This document shows positions 35,780 to 47,295 of a DNA stretch of 64,000 nucleotides, piece by piece. How positions within the stretch are numbered: position 1 is the stretch's first letter; each line of letters opens with the position of its first letter. Origin of the DNA: Prostheceraeus crozeri (taxonomy: Eukaryota > Platyhelminthes > Polycladida > Euryleptidae); assembly GCA_907163375.1 (NCBI GenBank), contig CAJQUW010005549.1:1-64000 (forward strand). Reading direction: 5' to 3'. Both the position numbers and the translations under genes were made by a program. The notes beneath the pieces were generated by a model. That model searched no databases, was not told the DNA's origin, and saw only the letters and a program-made list of their open reading frames with translations.

Positions 35780-37034
35780 ATGAACGAAGCGAGCGAAGAG
35801 AATTCCTTGAATTTCTTGAATTTGAAAAACTTAAAAATTTTAAATCTAGATCTATTGGATTATATATGGAATCGTAAAGTTTATGAAGGAAACGATGTAC
35901 AAAAGGCATTGTCATATCTATCACGATTTGTTTGGGCAAAATACGAAGGTGAAAAACATCTTCCTGCACATTCATATACGTCACCAGGAACTCGATTAGA
36001 TATAAGACTAGATGAGAATGATAATGCAATACCAGGTGAAGAACCTAAAAATAGAATAGATGCAGCGGCTTATAGACATGATTTAGTATACAGATCATGA
36101 TGAAATAGCTTTAAGACATGAAGGAGATAAAAAATGATCCAAGAATTAGATAATATAAAAAAATCCAACCTTTAGAGAAAGAATTGAAAGATTGTTTGTT
36201 AAGAAAGCTCTACAAGCAAAAATGTTATTAGGACAAGGTTTAGAAAGTAGTGAAACTTATGCCTCTGAAATTCACAAAGAATATAAAAAAACAAAATATT
36301 TATTGAAAGTAAAGGTGTTTAGCAAAGATGATGTTTGGAGTGCTGATCTTATTCATATGCCGAACGAAAAGGATTATAAGTATGCTTTAACAGTCACTGA
36401 TTTATATTCTAGATATGCTTGGGTGAAACCATTAAAAAATAAAAGTGGTTTTTCAGTTAAACATGCATTTGAAGAGATCTTTAATGAAAGTAAAAGAAAA
36501 CCGAAAAAATTGTTTGTTGATAAAGGATCTGAATCTTATAATAGAAATGTTAAACCATTATTTGAAGCTGTTTATTCCACTGAAAATGCTGGAAAGGCTG
36601 TAGTAATAGAAAGATTTAATAGGACATTGAAGAATACGTTATTTAGGAACATTTACTGAACAAGGTAATCAAAAATGGTTAAAAATATTATCAGGAATTG
36701 TTGAGGATTATAACAATAAGATTCATACATGTATTGAAGAAAGCCCAAAGAATGCTTCAGAAAATCCAGATTTGATAAGAAAATAATTATGAAAATGAGA
36801 ATAATTCTAATTTACGCAAAAATGTAAACCAAAATGTAAAGTTGGAGATAGAGTACGAATATTTAAGTACAAGAATAAATTCGAAAATGGTTTTGTTGGT
36901 TATTGGACGAAAGAAATATTTGAAATTAGTAAAATAAATAAACTTATCCGATTACGTATGAAATTAAAGACTTAGATAATGAAGCAATAAAAGGAAGATT
37001 TTATGAGAATGAATTGCAAAAGACAGAACTTTAG
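35780..37034 (+). pseudogene. Old Polinton: PLA2-like domain plus integrase remnant
   Basis: As in the young copy, a PLA2-like part (SPGTRLDIRLDE, AAAYRHDLVY) precedes LLGQG and a retroviral-type integrase core (SADLIHMPNEKDYKYALTV, FVDKGSE, VVIERFNRTLKN), ending with a basic, beta-rich tail near 37034. Confidence 0.85.
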
Positions 37035-37735
37035 CAAACATCTTTTAGCTCTAACATTATATTTAGAAACGGTGTTCCTTCTCGCAATTTATATAAAACA
37101 TAAATGCATAATTGAACACAATTTCAAAAATTGTAAATTGAAAAAAATCGAAAAAATGGGAATATTAAAAGTTGTAAAAAAAGGGGAAAATGTAAAAGTC
37201 TTAAAAATTGTAAAAATCTTAAAAATTTTGTGACATATCTTGCTTTAGTGTGATACGTCACATTCTATAATACTGAAATATCAAGGAATAGCTTTTCTTC
37301 TTTTCTTTATTGTTGAATTCTTCAATTTATGGAGTATTCCTGATCTATCCATTTTTTAATATTTCTTTATTCATTCCCATATTTTTATTTCTTATACTCT
37401 AACATTTTTTACCTTTTTTATATTCTATTGTATTCAATTATTGAAGAATTTGGTGAATTTTTTAATTTTGGAGAAGGTAAATTTCATTTTTTAATTTTTA
37501 AAAGTCTGTCAATTTTACTTTTTTATATTCAATTTTTATTTAGGTTTATTTTTATATTCTTGGTGAATTTTGCGTCATATCCTGCCTTGCGGTATATGTC
37601 GCATATGTAACTACTTAAAACTTGATTGCATGATCAGTTTTCAATTTGATTAAAAATAGATGTTTAATACATGATAGGCATGCTAAAAGCTTGAATAACC
37701 ATATAAACCATTTCTTCAATTATTTACGCATACCC
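37035..37735. other. AT-rich flank, possible right end of the old Polinton
   Basis: No gene. Two imperfect hairpins occur: TGTGACATATC...GATACGTCACA (about 37233-37265) and TGCGTCATATC...GGTATATGTCGCA (37571-37603). The second is followed by ACTACT at 37610-37615, the same final bases as the young Polinton, so the old element may end at 37615. Confidence 0.45.
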
Positions 37736-39089
37736 TGTAAACCAAACTGTGCCCAATATCACACCGATGATGTGTCCAACACATGTGACGTTTGCCACTG
37801 CTTTTATGTGACCAAATGTGCCCAAATCGGTCACATTCAGCTTGGCAGATATGTGACTTTATGTGACCAAATCGGTCACATTCAACATGGTTGATATGTG
37901 ACTTAATGTGACTAAATATGTGCCCGAACGATCATGATTATCGCTTCTTCCAATTATTGTGATAATTAAAACCCACTACTTGTTTAGGTTTTAAAGAGTA
38001 AAATTAATGTCTATAAACTTAATTGAGCTATATATTTTGGTTTAAATGATTCCACTTCCTGGTGGGAAGAAAAGACCACACTTTCAATTGAGGAACTTAT
38101 GGAAAGAACAACAAATATTTGCAAATCATTAGATACATATTCTACTTTTCATTTACTTTTAAATTAACCATCAATGCTTAATTCAGAATGTCTTTATCAC
38201 TGTGTGTTGATCAACGCCAACCGCCACCTGATGCTCAAAAACAAATAGATAAGCTGATGTAAGAGAAACCTTATCTATACGCCAATGAAACAATCGATGG
38301 CTGTGGCAGCATCTAGTACTGTTTTTTCCAATAAAATTGTTTGATTGAACCATCTATACATTAATTCAATTTTGTATAGACTCACTTCTAAGGACATTGC
38401 GATTGAAGATTCTATTTGGGAATAGAACGTCATTATGTAATTTCTCCCAGTTTCTCAATCTCAATGTAATAAACAAGCAGACCATTGACATGAAGCTCAT
38501 TTGTTTCACGCTGTCTAGGCAAGATAATACTTCACTTACAACACGATGATAATAAAACTTCCCGGCGAGATCAAGCAGATTAAACGAAGACATGTGTCAC
38601 ATTTTTCAATCACACAATCATTATCCTGATTAAAACAGTTTTGAATATGATATCATCTTCTTGCCAGTGATGTCCTTGAACAAAACACACCGCAAAGTAT
38701 TCGGAAAACCAATTTGAATTATTCTCATCGAGCACTCGCCGCATATGCATGATCTACATGTATGGTGATTCATCATCGGTCACATATGTGACCGAATGTG
38801 ACCGATACGTGACGAAAAATGTGTCAAATTTTTAAACTACACAATCATTGTCCTCATTAAAACACTTTTTAATCAAACCAAGTTCAATATGATATTATCT
38901 TCTTGACAATGATATTGTTGAACAAAACATTCCGAAAAATATTTGTAAAATCAATTTTAGTTATTCTCATCAAGTGCTCGTTGTATGTGCATGATTTATG
39001 ATGGTTCATCATCGGTCACATGGAAATCACATATGTGACCAAATGTGACCGATGTGACGAAAATGCGTCGGGCACATAATCGGTTTACA
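37736..39089 (-). mobile_element. Short relative of the 4-6464 element
   Basis: The 1,354-bp unit starts TGTAAACCAAACTGTGCCC and ends CGGTTTACA. Read on the minus strand it is colinear with 4-356, 4447-5296 and 6300-6464 of the first element, without the LINE and MITE. Clusters of ATGTGACC boxes sit at both ends. The 75-codon frame (38366-38593, minus) matches 4612-4839. No transposase; no convincing target duplication. Confidence 0.8.
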
Positions 39090-40720
39090 ATGTATGCTTA
39101 CACAAATAAGTCATAGTTGATGTCAGTTGACGGGAGGTTGTTTGATTTTTATTGTGAATTTCATTTCCATTTGCGTCGCTCCCCCCCCCACGAAAAGGCT
39201 TATTGCTGCTGAAATGACTTTATTGATATTTTTTCATGAATTTGTTTTCAGCAAATATTTTTTAGCAATAAGGCAAGTTTAGGAGCAACCCTATTCGTAG
39301 GAAAGTGAAAATTCACGATTAAAACAAACAAATCACTGTGTTAAAAAATAACAAATTTCTGCACAACTACCACAAGCCATGTACTATTATTATTGCAAAT
39401 TGATAATGAAACTCTGCATGTTGTGAAAAGTTAGGGCTATAAGACACAACAAATTCATTGCAGCACCACGACTTGTTGCCATAATTTGATGTTGTAAATA
39501 AATATGTCATTTTTATTGCTCAATGCTTCGTCCGTTCTTTATAGAGCAATGCACGGAGCTACAACGTGGCTACTGGAAATCTCGATCTGACAAAAGCTCA
39601 TAATTGACTGACAGTGACACATTGCACAGACGGGAATTGCGTGAACAATTAAGGACAAAATCAAAATTATTCTAGTATTTACATTGTGCCTGCAAAAAAC
39701 AGACTTTATTAATTATTTCAGGCGCAGTAACTTGGGTGACAAGTCAGTAGTGTGTTAAACTTAGCATGATGAATACCCGTCGAAATTTTATTTACTTGCT
39801 AATTGCAATTAAAAATTACTAGCTGCAATTTACAACTGAGGATGCTCTATGAATTTTCATGTCCTACACTTGTTGTATAAAAGCCCACCAGTATACATAA
39901 ACCTGTCCGCACTTGCTGGTGTCTGTAGACGAAGAGGGTCTGGTAATTCTGCTGTTTCACTAAATTAAAGGCATCATAAACTACTGGGAGAGATTTATTT
40001 TGTTTTCCCCTTCAATATTGATTTTTTAGTTTCAAGTCGAGGCCTCGACTTTAGCTGACATGTGAATTACAGGTGCATTATAACAAATGAATTATACATA
40101 ATGTTTAGAATTAGATAATTAAGAATGGCATATCTTGTGTGTTATTCTCACAATCTGTAATTACTATGGTGTATGTCTGTGGACATGTCCTGGTGACGTG
40201 GCTTTTGTCTTTTCTTTCTTGCCTTGCTTTCTTCACAAAAGAAAATCATTTCATGCTTTAAACGTGGTATAGCAGCAGCAGCAGCAGCAGCCTGTTCACA
40301 CAGTGGGACCCACCAAATCCAAGAAATGTCACTTTTTAATAATAATAATAATATCGTTTATTTCAACTACCCCCCGCAGTACTAAGAATAGTGGGGGAAA
40401 TGACAAATTTCACAAATATCAAGACAGGGCAGAAAGTAAGTTTTCAAGTTAATTTTCAGATAGGAAAAACATGAATATCACATGAAGTGATGATTGAAAT
40501 CCGCAGTGAAAATAAAAGGGAGCTCTGAGCTGACAATGACCAATGACAATCCAGATCTTGTGGATTCTGTAAGAAAATACGCGGCTATGTCTTATGAGGA
40601 GCTGAGGACTTTGACCGTTATCATTTGGATTATCCAGTCGTATAATAGTATTTATTTAAATAGAAAATGTTTTCCATTTAAATTCTGCTCATTTACATGT
40701 TCCCTCTTTTCTTGTTGCAG
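39090..40720. other. Unassigned DNA with TATA box and simple repeats
   Basis: Contains the dispersed repeat (39526-39647), a TATA box at 39876-39883, an 18-bp perfect palindrome AAGTCGAGGCCTCGACTT (40034-40051), a short CAG run (about 40270-40290) and an AAT run (about 40337-40352). No coding exon is convincing before 40721. This may be the 5' part of the secreted-peptide gene. Confidence 0.4.
39876..39883 (+). promoter_or_regulatory. TATA box
   Basis: TATAAAAG in the context TTGTATAAAAGCCC, followed about 30 bp later by a pyrimidine-purine stretch that could initiate transcription. It lies 0.84 kb upstream of the secreted-peptide exon on the same strand and may drive it; the link is inferred. 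Confidence 0.4.
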
Positions 40721-40890
40721 GGATAATCCTCATTGTTCTGGTTGGCGTATGCCTGGTTGGTCAATGTCTGTTAGCTCAATCAATAGATTATCCTGATAGA
40801 GTTGACAAAAAATGTTACAAGTCTTGTGTCTCGAAGAAAATGAGTGATGCTTCGGAATGTGAAAAGAAGTGCTACGAAATGGCTGACTGA
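40721..40890 (+). CDS. Terminal exon of a secreted CX3C-X10-CX3C peptide (host gene)
   Basis: A strong acceptor (TTCCCTCTTTTCTTGTTGCAG) ends at 40720. The exon then reads, after two bases of a split codon, a hydrophobic signal-peptide core (IILIVLVGVCLVGQCLLA), a likely cleavage before QSIDY, and a short mature part with four cysteines: CYKSC, ten residues, CEKKC, ending YEMAD at TGA 40890. Paired CX3C motifs usually make a cystine-linked helical hairpin. The mature peptide is only about 37 residues. The 5' exon with the start codon is not resolved; one option is an ATG at 40482 with a weak donor that would add MIEIRR. Family not named; could be an effector, antimicrobial or toxin-like peptide, or a hormone. 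Confidence 0.6.
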
Positions 40891-42237
40891 AAGATATTCA
40901 AACATATCCCAATTTTATGCCGATCTGCTTGTTAAGATGGCTGAATGATCCTGCAATTGGAACTCTTCAGAATCTAAAACGGGAAACACTGACACTCGCC
41001 TGTCATCCCAATTTTGATTTCACTCCTAATTTCAATGAGCATAGCCTATGTAACGCTGGGTGCTGTCCGTATACTCGTAACTAAAAGCATGTTTATGAAT
41101 ACATAAATTATGTATGATAAAGAAAGCGGTTTTTCTATTACAACCTGTTGAAGAGAATTGATAATTGCACTAGGAATAGCAAAAGTTCTACATGATTTTT
41201 AAGAAAATAGCCTGTAAAAGAATTTCTGTAGAATAATCGTGGGTTGGCATTGAAAACTACACCTTGATATTGTCTGGAAGGTAGAACATCTATTATCCTT
41301 TAAATCTGTGACAGTAATCTGCCATGGGAAATGTCTAACTTCACTGTCTAAATGTCGACTGCATTGTAAATCGCTGGATGCGAAAAATGCATACAAACAT
41401 ATACCAAATTTACTTATAATTTGAAACTAATAATGTATTTGATACGAGATTCGGGCATGTTTAAAGAGATCTGGTAGATTTTTCATAAGAATGGTCATTT
41501 ACTTTCGTATGTGATAGTGATGCGAACTATGTTATCTGTGATTAACTGTTTTACGTTGAATTACGAGTTCTTGGCATATTTTGCATACAGGGTCTATCCA
41601 AATTCCATCTCAATGGTATGTATTCTGTATGTAGAACTTCAAGCTACCTACCAATATTCATTGGTATTACATTTTACTGTCAAATCAGTTCTCACAGTCA
41701 TGTGTATATCAGTCATGTGTATTTTTTGGATAGTGTGGCATCGTTTGATATGTGAATAGTATTTAAGATTTTGAACGACGCTGCAGATTTTGCGGTTCCT
41801 ACTGCTTACTGTTAATGTCCATTTTATCAGTAGTATGAGTATTACCTAATTTCATGCAAATGTTTTAAATTTTACATGTCATGAATACACTATAAATTCA
41901 ATTGATACTATTTCTCGTCGGAATCTATGAGGTACCTAATATCTGAGCTGTAGGCTTACATGTCTGCACATTTCTAAGATAATTGCTAAATTGTATTCCA
42001 TAACAAATAACTTTTTTCCGGAAAGCGAACTTCAGTAGAAAATTTATTCATTTATTGAGAAATCCAATAATGAAAATACAAATATATGAAGAAAGGGGAA
42101 TTACAAACCTTGCAAACCAGCAAGGCTTACAATGATCAAAGAATTATGAAATTGCTGATGATAAAAACTACAACATGACAAGTGGATGTAACAAATCCAT
42201 CTGAAAATGTTCATTGTGTGTCAAAAGTGCTTTCATG
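40891..42237. other. Unassigned DNA including a truncated TA-type MITE
   Basis: After the peptide stop there is probable 3' untranslated sequence. From 41362 a relative of the 5299-6297 MITE begins (CATTGTAAATCGCTGG, then the same order of CATAC motifs) and fades near 41760; its other end is not found. Nothing else is supported. Confidence 0.45.
41362..41760 (+). mobile_element. Truncated relative of the TA-type MITE
   Basis: Starts CATTGTAAATCGCTGGATGC, close to the left end of 5299-6297, and stays colinear for about 400 bp with many substitutions. The right terminal repeat is missing. Confidence 0.6.
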
Positions 42238-42370
42238 CAGAGTTGGAAGTGGTCGTGGGTCATGGGTCAGGTGGGTCACAAAATCGCGTGGGTCACGTGG
42301 GTCGTGGGTCATGTGTTTCCGAAAAGTTGGTGGGTCAGATGGGTCGTTGACCCACTTCCAACCAGTTTGA
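42238..42370 (-). repeat. Repeat R, inverted copy, first segment
   Basis: Complement of 18371-18556: a GTGGGTC-type array between AGTTGGAAGTGG and CACTTCCAACCAG. It is followed by CCCATGAT, the target duplication of the hAT element. Confidence 0.8.
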
Positions 42371-43235
42371 CCCATGATCAGTGTTTTTGAGCGGATCGAA
42401 ATTCCGCTTTCGCTCGCTCATCGCTCATTTCCTCAAAATCATCCTTTCGCTCGCTCACCGCTCAAAATCATCAAAAAATGCCGCTCGCTTGCTCATTTCT
42501 CGATAATGCCCTCCTTAATTCTACAAACCTTTTTTATGGTCAGAGCTAATTCCATGCTTTTATTTTAATAAACACCTTTTAGGCGTTAAAGGGAAATTCA
42601 TCATTTCATTTTAGGTGAAATTTTAACCACAATGAAATAATGTAGACCATCATATCGATATTAAGAAGGTAGCTATTGCAGAAAATTAGTTGAAACAATA
42701 TATTTTGATGTACATAACCGCAGAATTCTTTTTATATGTATATGTATAGGGCAATAATCTAAACTTAATCTTACATACTGATCACATGAATCAGTATGTA
42801 CAATTCTTAGCGCAAAACTTGGAGAAAATTCGCAAGGTGTGTCAAGAAACCATGTAATGCGTTGACATTTGAAAATGAACTTATATGAAATCGTGACAAA
42901 TTAATAGATAATTCCTTAAGTAGGTAAAGATAAAATGCATGACTTATGAGTAACTGAGTACTGAGTAATCAACTCAGTAGTAATCAATTACTGAGTGTTG
43001 GAAATCTGCTATAAAAAGAATCGCTTGATAAACGAAATTGTTGACTTATGTGAAGCAGAAAATGCTGCACCCAAAACGACCTGACACATTGGCGTCAGCC
43101 GTCACTGAGATTTCGGCCCACTAAGTTCAGTATCTGTCAAGATGGTCGGTCCGCAGCAGCTCGTTGCGCCCAGGTCCTACCTTCTTCCACTTTTGCACTC
43201 AACTTCTTCATGGTGTTTAGACTCAAGCACCCGCT

Positions 43236-43514
43236 TTAACAAGAAATTTCCTCACCGATGGAGCAACGAAATAGCGGCATCTCACTCTCAGAAGGCATGA
43301 GCTCATATTTCCACCCTTGCTTCTGAATCCTTTTGGCCAGTTCTTTATATTTCGCAGTTTTCTCTTCATGGGCATCCCTAACGCTCTCTTCCCAGGGAAC
43401 AGTTATTTCGCCCATAATCATTTTCTTCCCTAAAGCGTCGATCAACACTAGATGAGGTCGTTGGCCAGATAGGGATAATTCATCTGGCAGCTCTGATCCA
43501 CTCAAGTTGATCAC
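43236..43514 (-). pseudogene. Fragment of a retroelement-like C-terminal domain
   Basis: The 92-residue frame reads GQRPHLVLIDALGKKMIMGE, ITVPWEESVRDAHEEKTAKY and a tail of KELAKRIQKQGW. I recall this ITVPWEE-AHE-K-KY pattern from the end of many uncharacterised reverse-transcriptase-bearing invertebrate repeats, possibly a nuclease-like fold. It lies alone inside the hAT element with no reverse transcriptase next to it, so it is a fragment. The start codon used is probably not biological. Confidence 0.45.
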
Positions 43515-44274
43515 TTCCGATCACTTCCTACTTCTGCGGTACAGATCGTACGATGAGTCTTTCGTCGCTTTGTTTGACCACTCTGTACAAAGTCAATTCC
43601 CGTGGTTACTTCTGTAGGGGAGACTTTTGTAAAGTTGGCGGAACTGCCGAGCGGAATCATTATTTAGTACAGCGAGATCCTGTTCGAAACAACTTCTACT
43701 TTATCAATTTCAGCCCCTGATCAGATTCCACAAATTCGCAGTCGCTATGGAGAAATTCAAATTTAAAGATAGTAGTGGTTCCTTTGGGTGGTTCCGCTAA
43801 CACAAACATGTGGGGAGAGAGACTGCTTCCACAATCGCTTGCAGGACCAAGCCGCACCGGTGCGTGTAGCATGCTCTTTATAGTGCCACATGATAGCCAG
43901 AGAGGGCACGACGAGGATTGGCATGTCACACACAGATAACATTGTGGGTCGGTCCGTATTCCTCAACGTGTCAGATTAGCAGGGGCATGGAACACATCAT
44001 ATGTCTATTCATGCTTCCGCTTCACTACCAGTAGCCCATGTTCCACCAATCGTTCCATGAGAGCTTGCAAACTTCAACTCCTCAGTCGAGCCATCTGCCA
44101 ATGTCCAACATCTTTCCAGACTCCCACACTCTTGCGACTACTTTCCATAAGCACTATGCTTATTTCTTACCGCATATCGTAGTAAGTTTGTTTGTAGCCT
44201 GTTCACCGCACGTAAATAGTACAGTATGCATGCGAAGATAGAGCAAATTAACTGCATATGTTGTGTAAACTTCC

Positions 44275-44455
44275 ACGAGGCAGGAAAAATATCGCTCCTT
44301 TAAATTAAGAACGATTTTGATTTTTGTGCGAAGTAAAATTCACTGAAAGTGAAGAGCCTTTAGACTGACCATGGAGGCGAAGCTCATCGAGGAATTTTAC
44401 TTCGAAAAAAATCGTAATGAACTTGAAAGATCGATATTTTACTTGCCTCCTAATG
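44275..44455. repeat. Foldback unit inside the hAT element
   Basis: About 180 bp whose halves are imperfect reverse complements: GAGGCAGGAAAAATATCG at the left with CGATATTTTACTTGCCTC at the right, and inner arms GCGAAGTAAAATTC and GAATTTTACTTCG. Probably a small foldback MITE. Confidence 0.6.
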
Positions 44456-46258
44456 AATAACCTTACGCATAAGACAACGAAAGATCTAATTGCAAGTACA
44501 ATATCCTAAATTGAACTCGATGTATTTCAACTGTATGGTACAGTTGAAATGCATGTTTCGATTTTCAAAATCTTAGTTGTAATCAACTCTCAGCACTTAT
44601 TTATTCATATTTTTATATTTTATCTACAAAAATATCATCGTAGCTGTATAATCGAGACAGTACTATTACGAAGGCTGTTTAAAATGTTAGAATATATACT
44701 TTGACACCTTGATTAATGGTTTTTTGGAAAAATCAACCTTTAAATTGTCTAACCATTAGTTATTGATCTCCAACATGTTCTTCTTTGTTCAACATGTTGA
44801 TCTCAAGTGAAGAAAGAAGAATTACATGTAAGTACAGCATATAAATCACAGCTGAAAGAGATGTCTTTGCAATGACACTCACCGTGACAAGAAATAGAAA
44901 GAAGGGTGCAGCAGTGCGGAGTCGGCATGTTCACCCAAGATTTATCACTCCAACTGATAACTACTCATTATTTTAAATGTTGGACACCATTAAATGCTGT
45001 ATTCCTTTTCACTTAATAATGTTTCTGGTATATTGTCCAAATGAGTTGTCAAAGATCAATAACTAACAAGAAGACATTTCAAAGATTATACTAACTTAAA
45101 GAGGCTATCAGAAAAAGGATGTAAGCAAAAATAAACTCAACAATATTACAATTAGCAGATTTTCAACGACTTAATAATTATCCATACCGGAGAGGGACGA
45201 TTCAGTCTCCCGATTTTTGATGTGATCCTCGTAAAACTAAGTCGCCCGATCGACAATTTTGTGACCTAAAGTTTAGCGTATTTTCAATTTTTTCACTGAA
45301 ATCATTAAATTCGGTAAAATTTCAACTTTAAAAAAATCTGCCGAAATTGGTGATTTTAAATCTTGAATTGCTTTTTTTACAACATGGAGATGACTCAGTT
45401 GGAGTAAATGAACATCGCCATAAGAAAGCTTGGACCCTAATTATGTTGTACCGTGAATTTCATGTGATTTGAAACATTGGTACGGAAGTTAAGGGTAGAC
45501 CGATCCAGTCCTACGCGCTTCACAGTCCAATATGGATAGGGTTAAAATGACGGTCTTTAAATCAATGTACCGTACAGTGGAAGCCATATATGCCTACATT
45601 CGGGTTGTCCGTGTGTAGGCCCAATTTGATTGGTTTCAATTTTTCCAGAATTTGTAGTTCTTTCACCTTTGACGATACTGAAATGTCTCAGGGATCTGCA
45701 TGTGGATATGTTCTAGCAACGAAGTGTTTCTATCAAATTAAAGCATCTCATCATGGCTTCGTGCAATTAGTACATTAGTACAATTGGAGACAATTAGTAC
45801 ATCTACGGGGCGAAGCGATGATTGGGAGACCGATTCAAAAGATTTGTGAATAAATAATGTGTCGATGGTCAGATGTTCAGCATATCATCGATCACAAAGA
45901 CCTTCTTCTTGCTAAGTTCACATCCACAAGTATAATCCAGACAGGCATTCAATGCATGTTGTCAAGAGTGAGAGATCTACAGAAGAGAAGAAAAGTAAGG
46001 ATGTTTTGTTCATCAATCAAGTTATATACATGCATGTACTAGGAACCATTTTTAAAAAACTTTTCAAATATTTCGCTTTCTTGATTATTTGATCTTTTTT
46101 AGTGTTTTCTAAAAATGGCTCGCTCAACCGCTCGCTCACGACAAAAAGTCATCGCTGGCTCAATTTTCGCTCACAGAATATTTTTTCGCTCGCTCATCCG
46201 CTCATCAAAAACTTGAAAAATATTGCTCGCTCGCTCGCTCAAAAACACTGCCCATGAT

Positions 46259-46802
46259 AGATTTGACACATACAGTATGTAATAATATATGACACATTGA
46301 TAAATACAGTAAACTTCATTTATTCGTATTCCTGTCATTCATGAAAAATGATTAAGTCAGTGTCACTGAATGGGGTGATGGATGGACACAGTCAAAATAT
46401 GCAACACTATTGACTTTCACACGCCTCATGCAATTTCGAAATGGGCGGAATTCACACAAATTAAAGGATCGAAAACAATTGCTGCTATCTACTGAGAGAT
46501 GTTGGTTGTTGGAGAGAAGCTGTTTGAGTACAATTGTGTATGCTCGATTCTCTGTCGCTATGTCTGACGATACGCAATGATGTGTGACCTTGATTTCAGA
46601 GATACAGCTACTGAAGAAGTCTGATATTCAGAGGTTTTATTCATCTTGAAAATTTTCTTGCAATGCCAGCTGACCTTCGTTTAGTTTGTTTCGTTTGATT
46701 TTGTTGGTCTTTGGTAGAAAATATCCTCTGGTAGAGATTAGAATGGCAAATCACTAGTAAAGATTGATCAGAGCCTAGATATTTTCGAAATATGTAATTG
46801 AT
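46259..46802 (-). repeat. Repeat R, inverted copy, second segment
   Basis: Complement of about 17845-18364. It ends with ATTGAT (46797-46802), the left target duplication of the young Polinton. Confidence 0.85.
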
Positions 46803-47295
46803 AGTAGTATGTAGTGTGACATCCGGCGCGACGCTTCGCTTCGCTTTGCTTCGCTTCGCTTGCGCCGGATGTCACACTTTTGCGGGTTTTTTCAAAAAAT
46901 CAAAAAAATCAAAATTTCAAAAATTTAGGTAGACTTCAAATTTCACGTGGCCGAAGGCCAAAGGGCGAAAATTTAAGCGTTTTTAAAAATACCCAATTTT
47001 CAAATTTTTCAAAATCACAAAATTTGAGAATTACAATTTTCACCCTTAAAATCATGACCGGTCCAGGACAGCGAAAATCATAAAAGTTAAGAACCTCAAA
47101 ATTTGAGAATTACAATTTTCTCGCTTAAATCATGATCGTTCCAGGACACCAAAAATCATAAAAGTTGAGAATTTCAAATTTATGAATTTTATCCATCTTT
47201 CAGGTTTTTAAAATATAACATGTGACTAATAATATTTCTTTAAAAATGGAAGAAACAAAAGTGGATGAAACCGCAAGAATATATCCTTCGTTATC
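46803..47295. repeat. Polinton left terminal inverted repeat
   Basis: 493 bp, matching 63370-63862 in reverse complement without length difference. The tip holds a perfect stem: AGTGTGACATCCGGCGC (46813-46829) pairs with 46862-46878 across a (GCTTC)-rich loop. Inside lie two tandem copies of a roughly 75-bp unit containing TTGAGAATTACAATTTTC. The inner end includes a copy of the first codons of the membrane-protein gene, and weaker similarity goes on to about 47350. Confidence 0.95.

Larger units (their letters stand above)
20576..37034 (+). mobile_element. Old Polinton/Maverick, heavily decayed
   Basis: Remnants of at least ten Polinton genes are arranged as in the young copy at 46803-63862, but on the opposite strand: membrane protein, conserved unknown, minor capsid, ATPase, PolB block (inverted), fibre-like, pVI-like, major capsid, small hydrophobic, PLA2-integrase. 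Neither a protease nor clamp-like genes are seen. It carries many breaks (dozens) and two later insertions (21009-22789 and 25340-29466), so it is much older than the other copy and belongs to a diverged lineage. The left terminal repeat is not found; the right end may be at 37615, where ACTACT follows an imperfect hairpin (37571-37603) like the stem at the ends of the young copy. Confidence 0.9.
42379..46250. mobile_element. hAT-type DNA element (non-autonomous or decayed)
   Basis: The 3,872-bp unit starts CAGTGTTTTTGAGCG and ends CGCTCAAAAACACTG, a 15-bp perfect terminal inverted repeat, flanked by the 8-bp duplication CCCATGAT (42371-42378 and 46251-46258), which defines a hAT insertion. 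CGCTC repeats crowd both subterminal regions, as in hAT transposase-binding zones. The repeat copy at 17700-18556 shows the empty site. No hAT transposase (RW or dimerisation motifs) is readable. Inside are a retroelement-like fragment (43236-43514), a foldback unit (44275-44455) and a 12-bp-arm hairpin at 44524-44550. Confidence 0.88.

Noticed and set aside
40330-40400. LINE 3' tail suggested by the AAT run
   Set aside because: No adjoining reverse transcriptase or other element sequence; a simple repeat is enough to explain it.
40494-40796. 100-residue forward frame over the peptide exon
   Set aside because: It reads through the intron acceptor in a different frame; the spliced exon with signal peptide and cysteine pattern is the better explanation.
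43640-43690. tRNA-like or SINE promoter boxes (ACTGCCGAGCGG, CTGTTCGAAAC)
   Set aside because: The boxes are degenerate and no cloverleaf or flanking repeat supports a tRNA or SINE.
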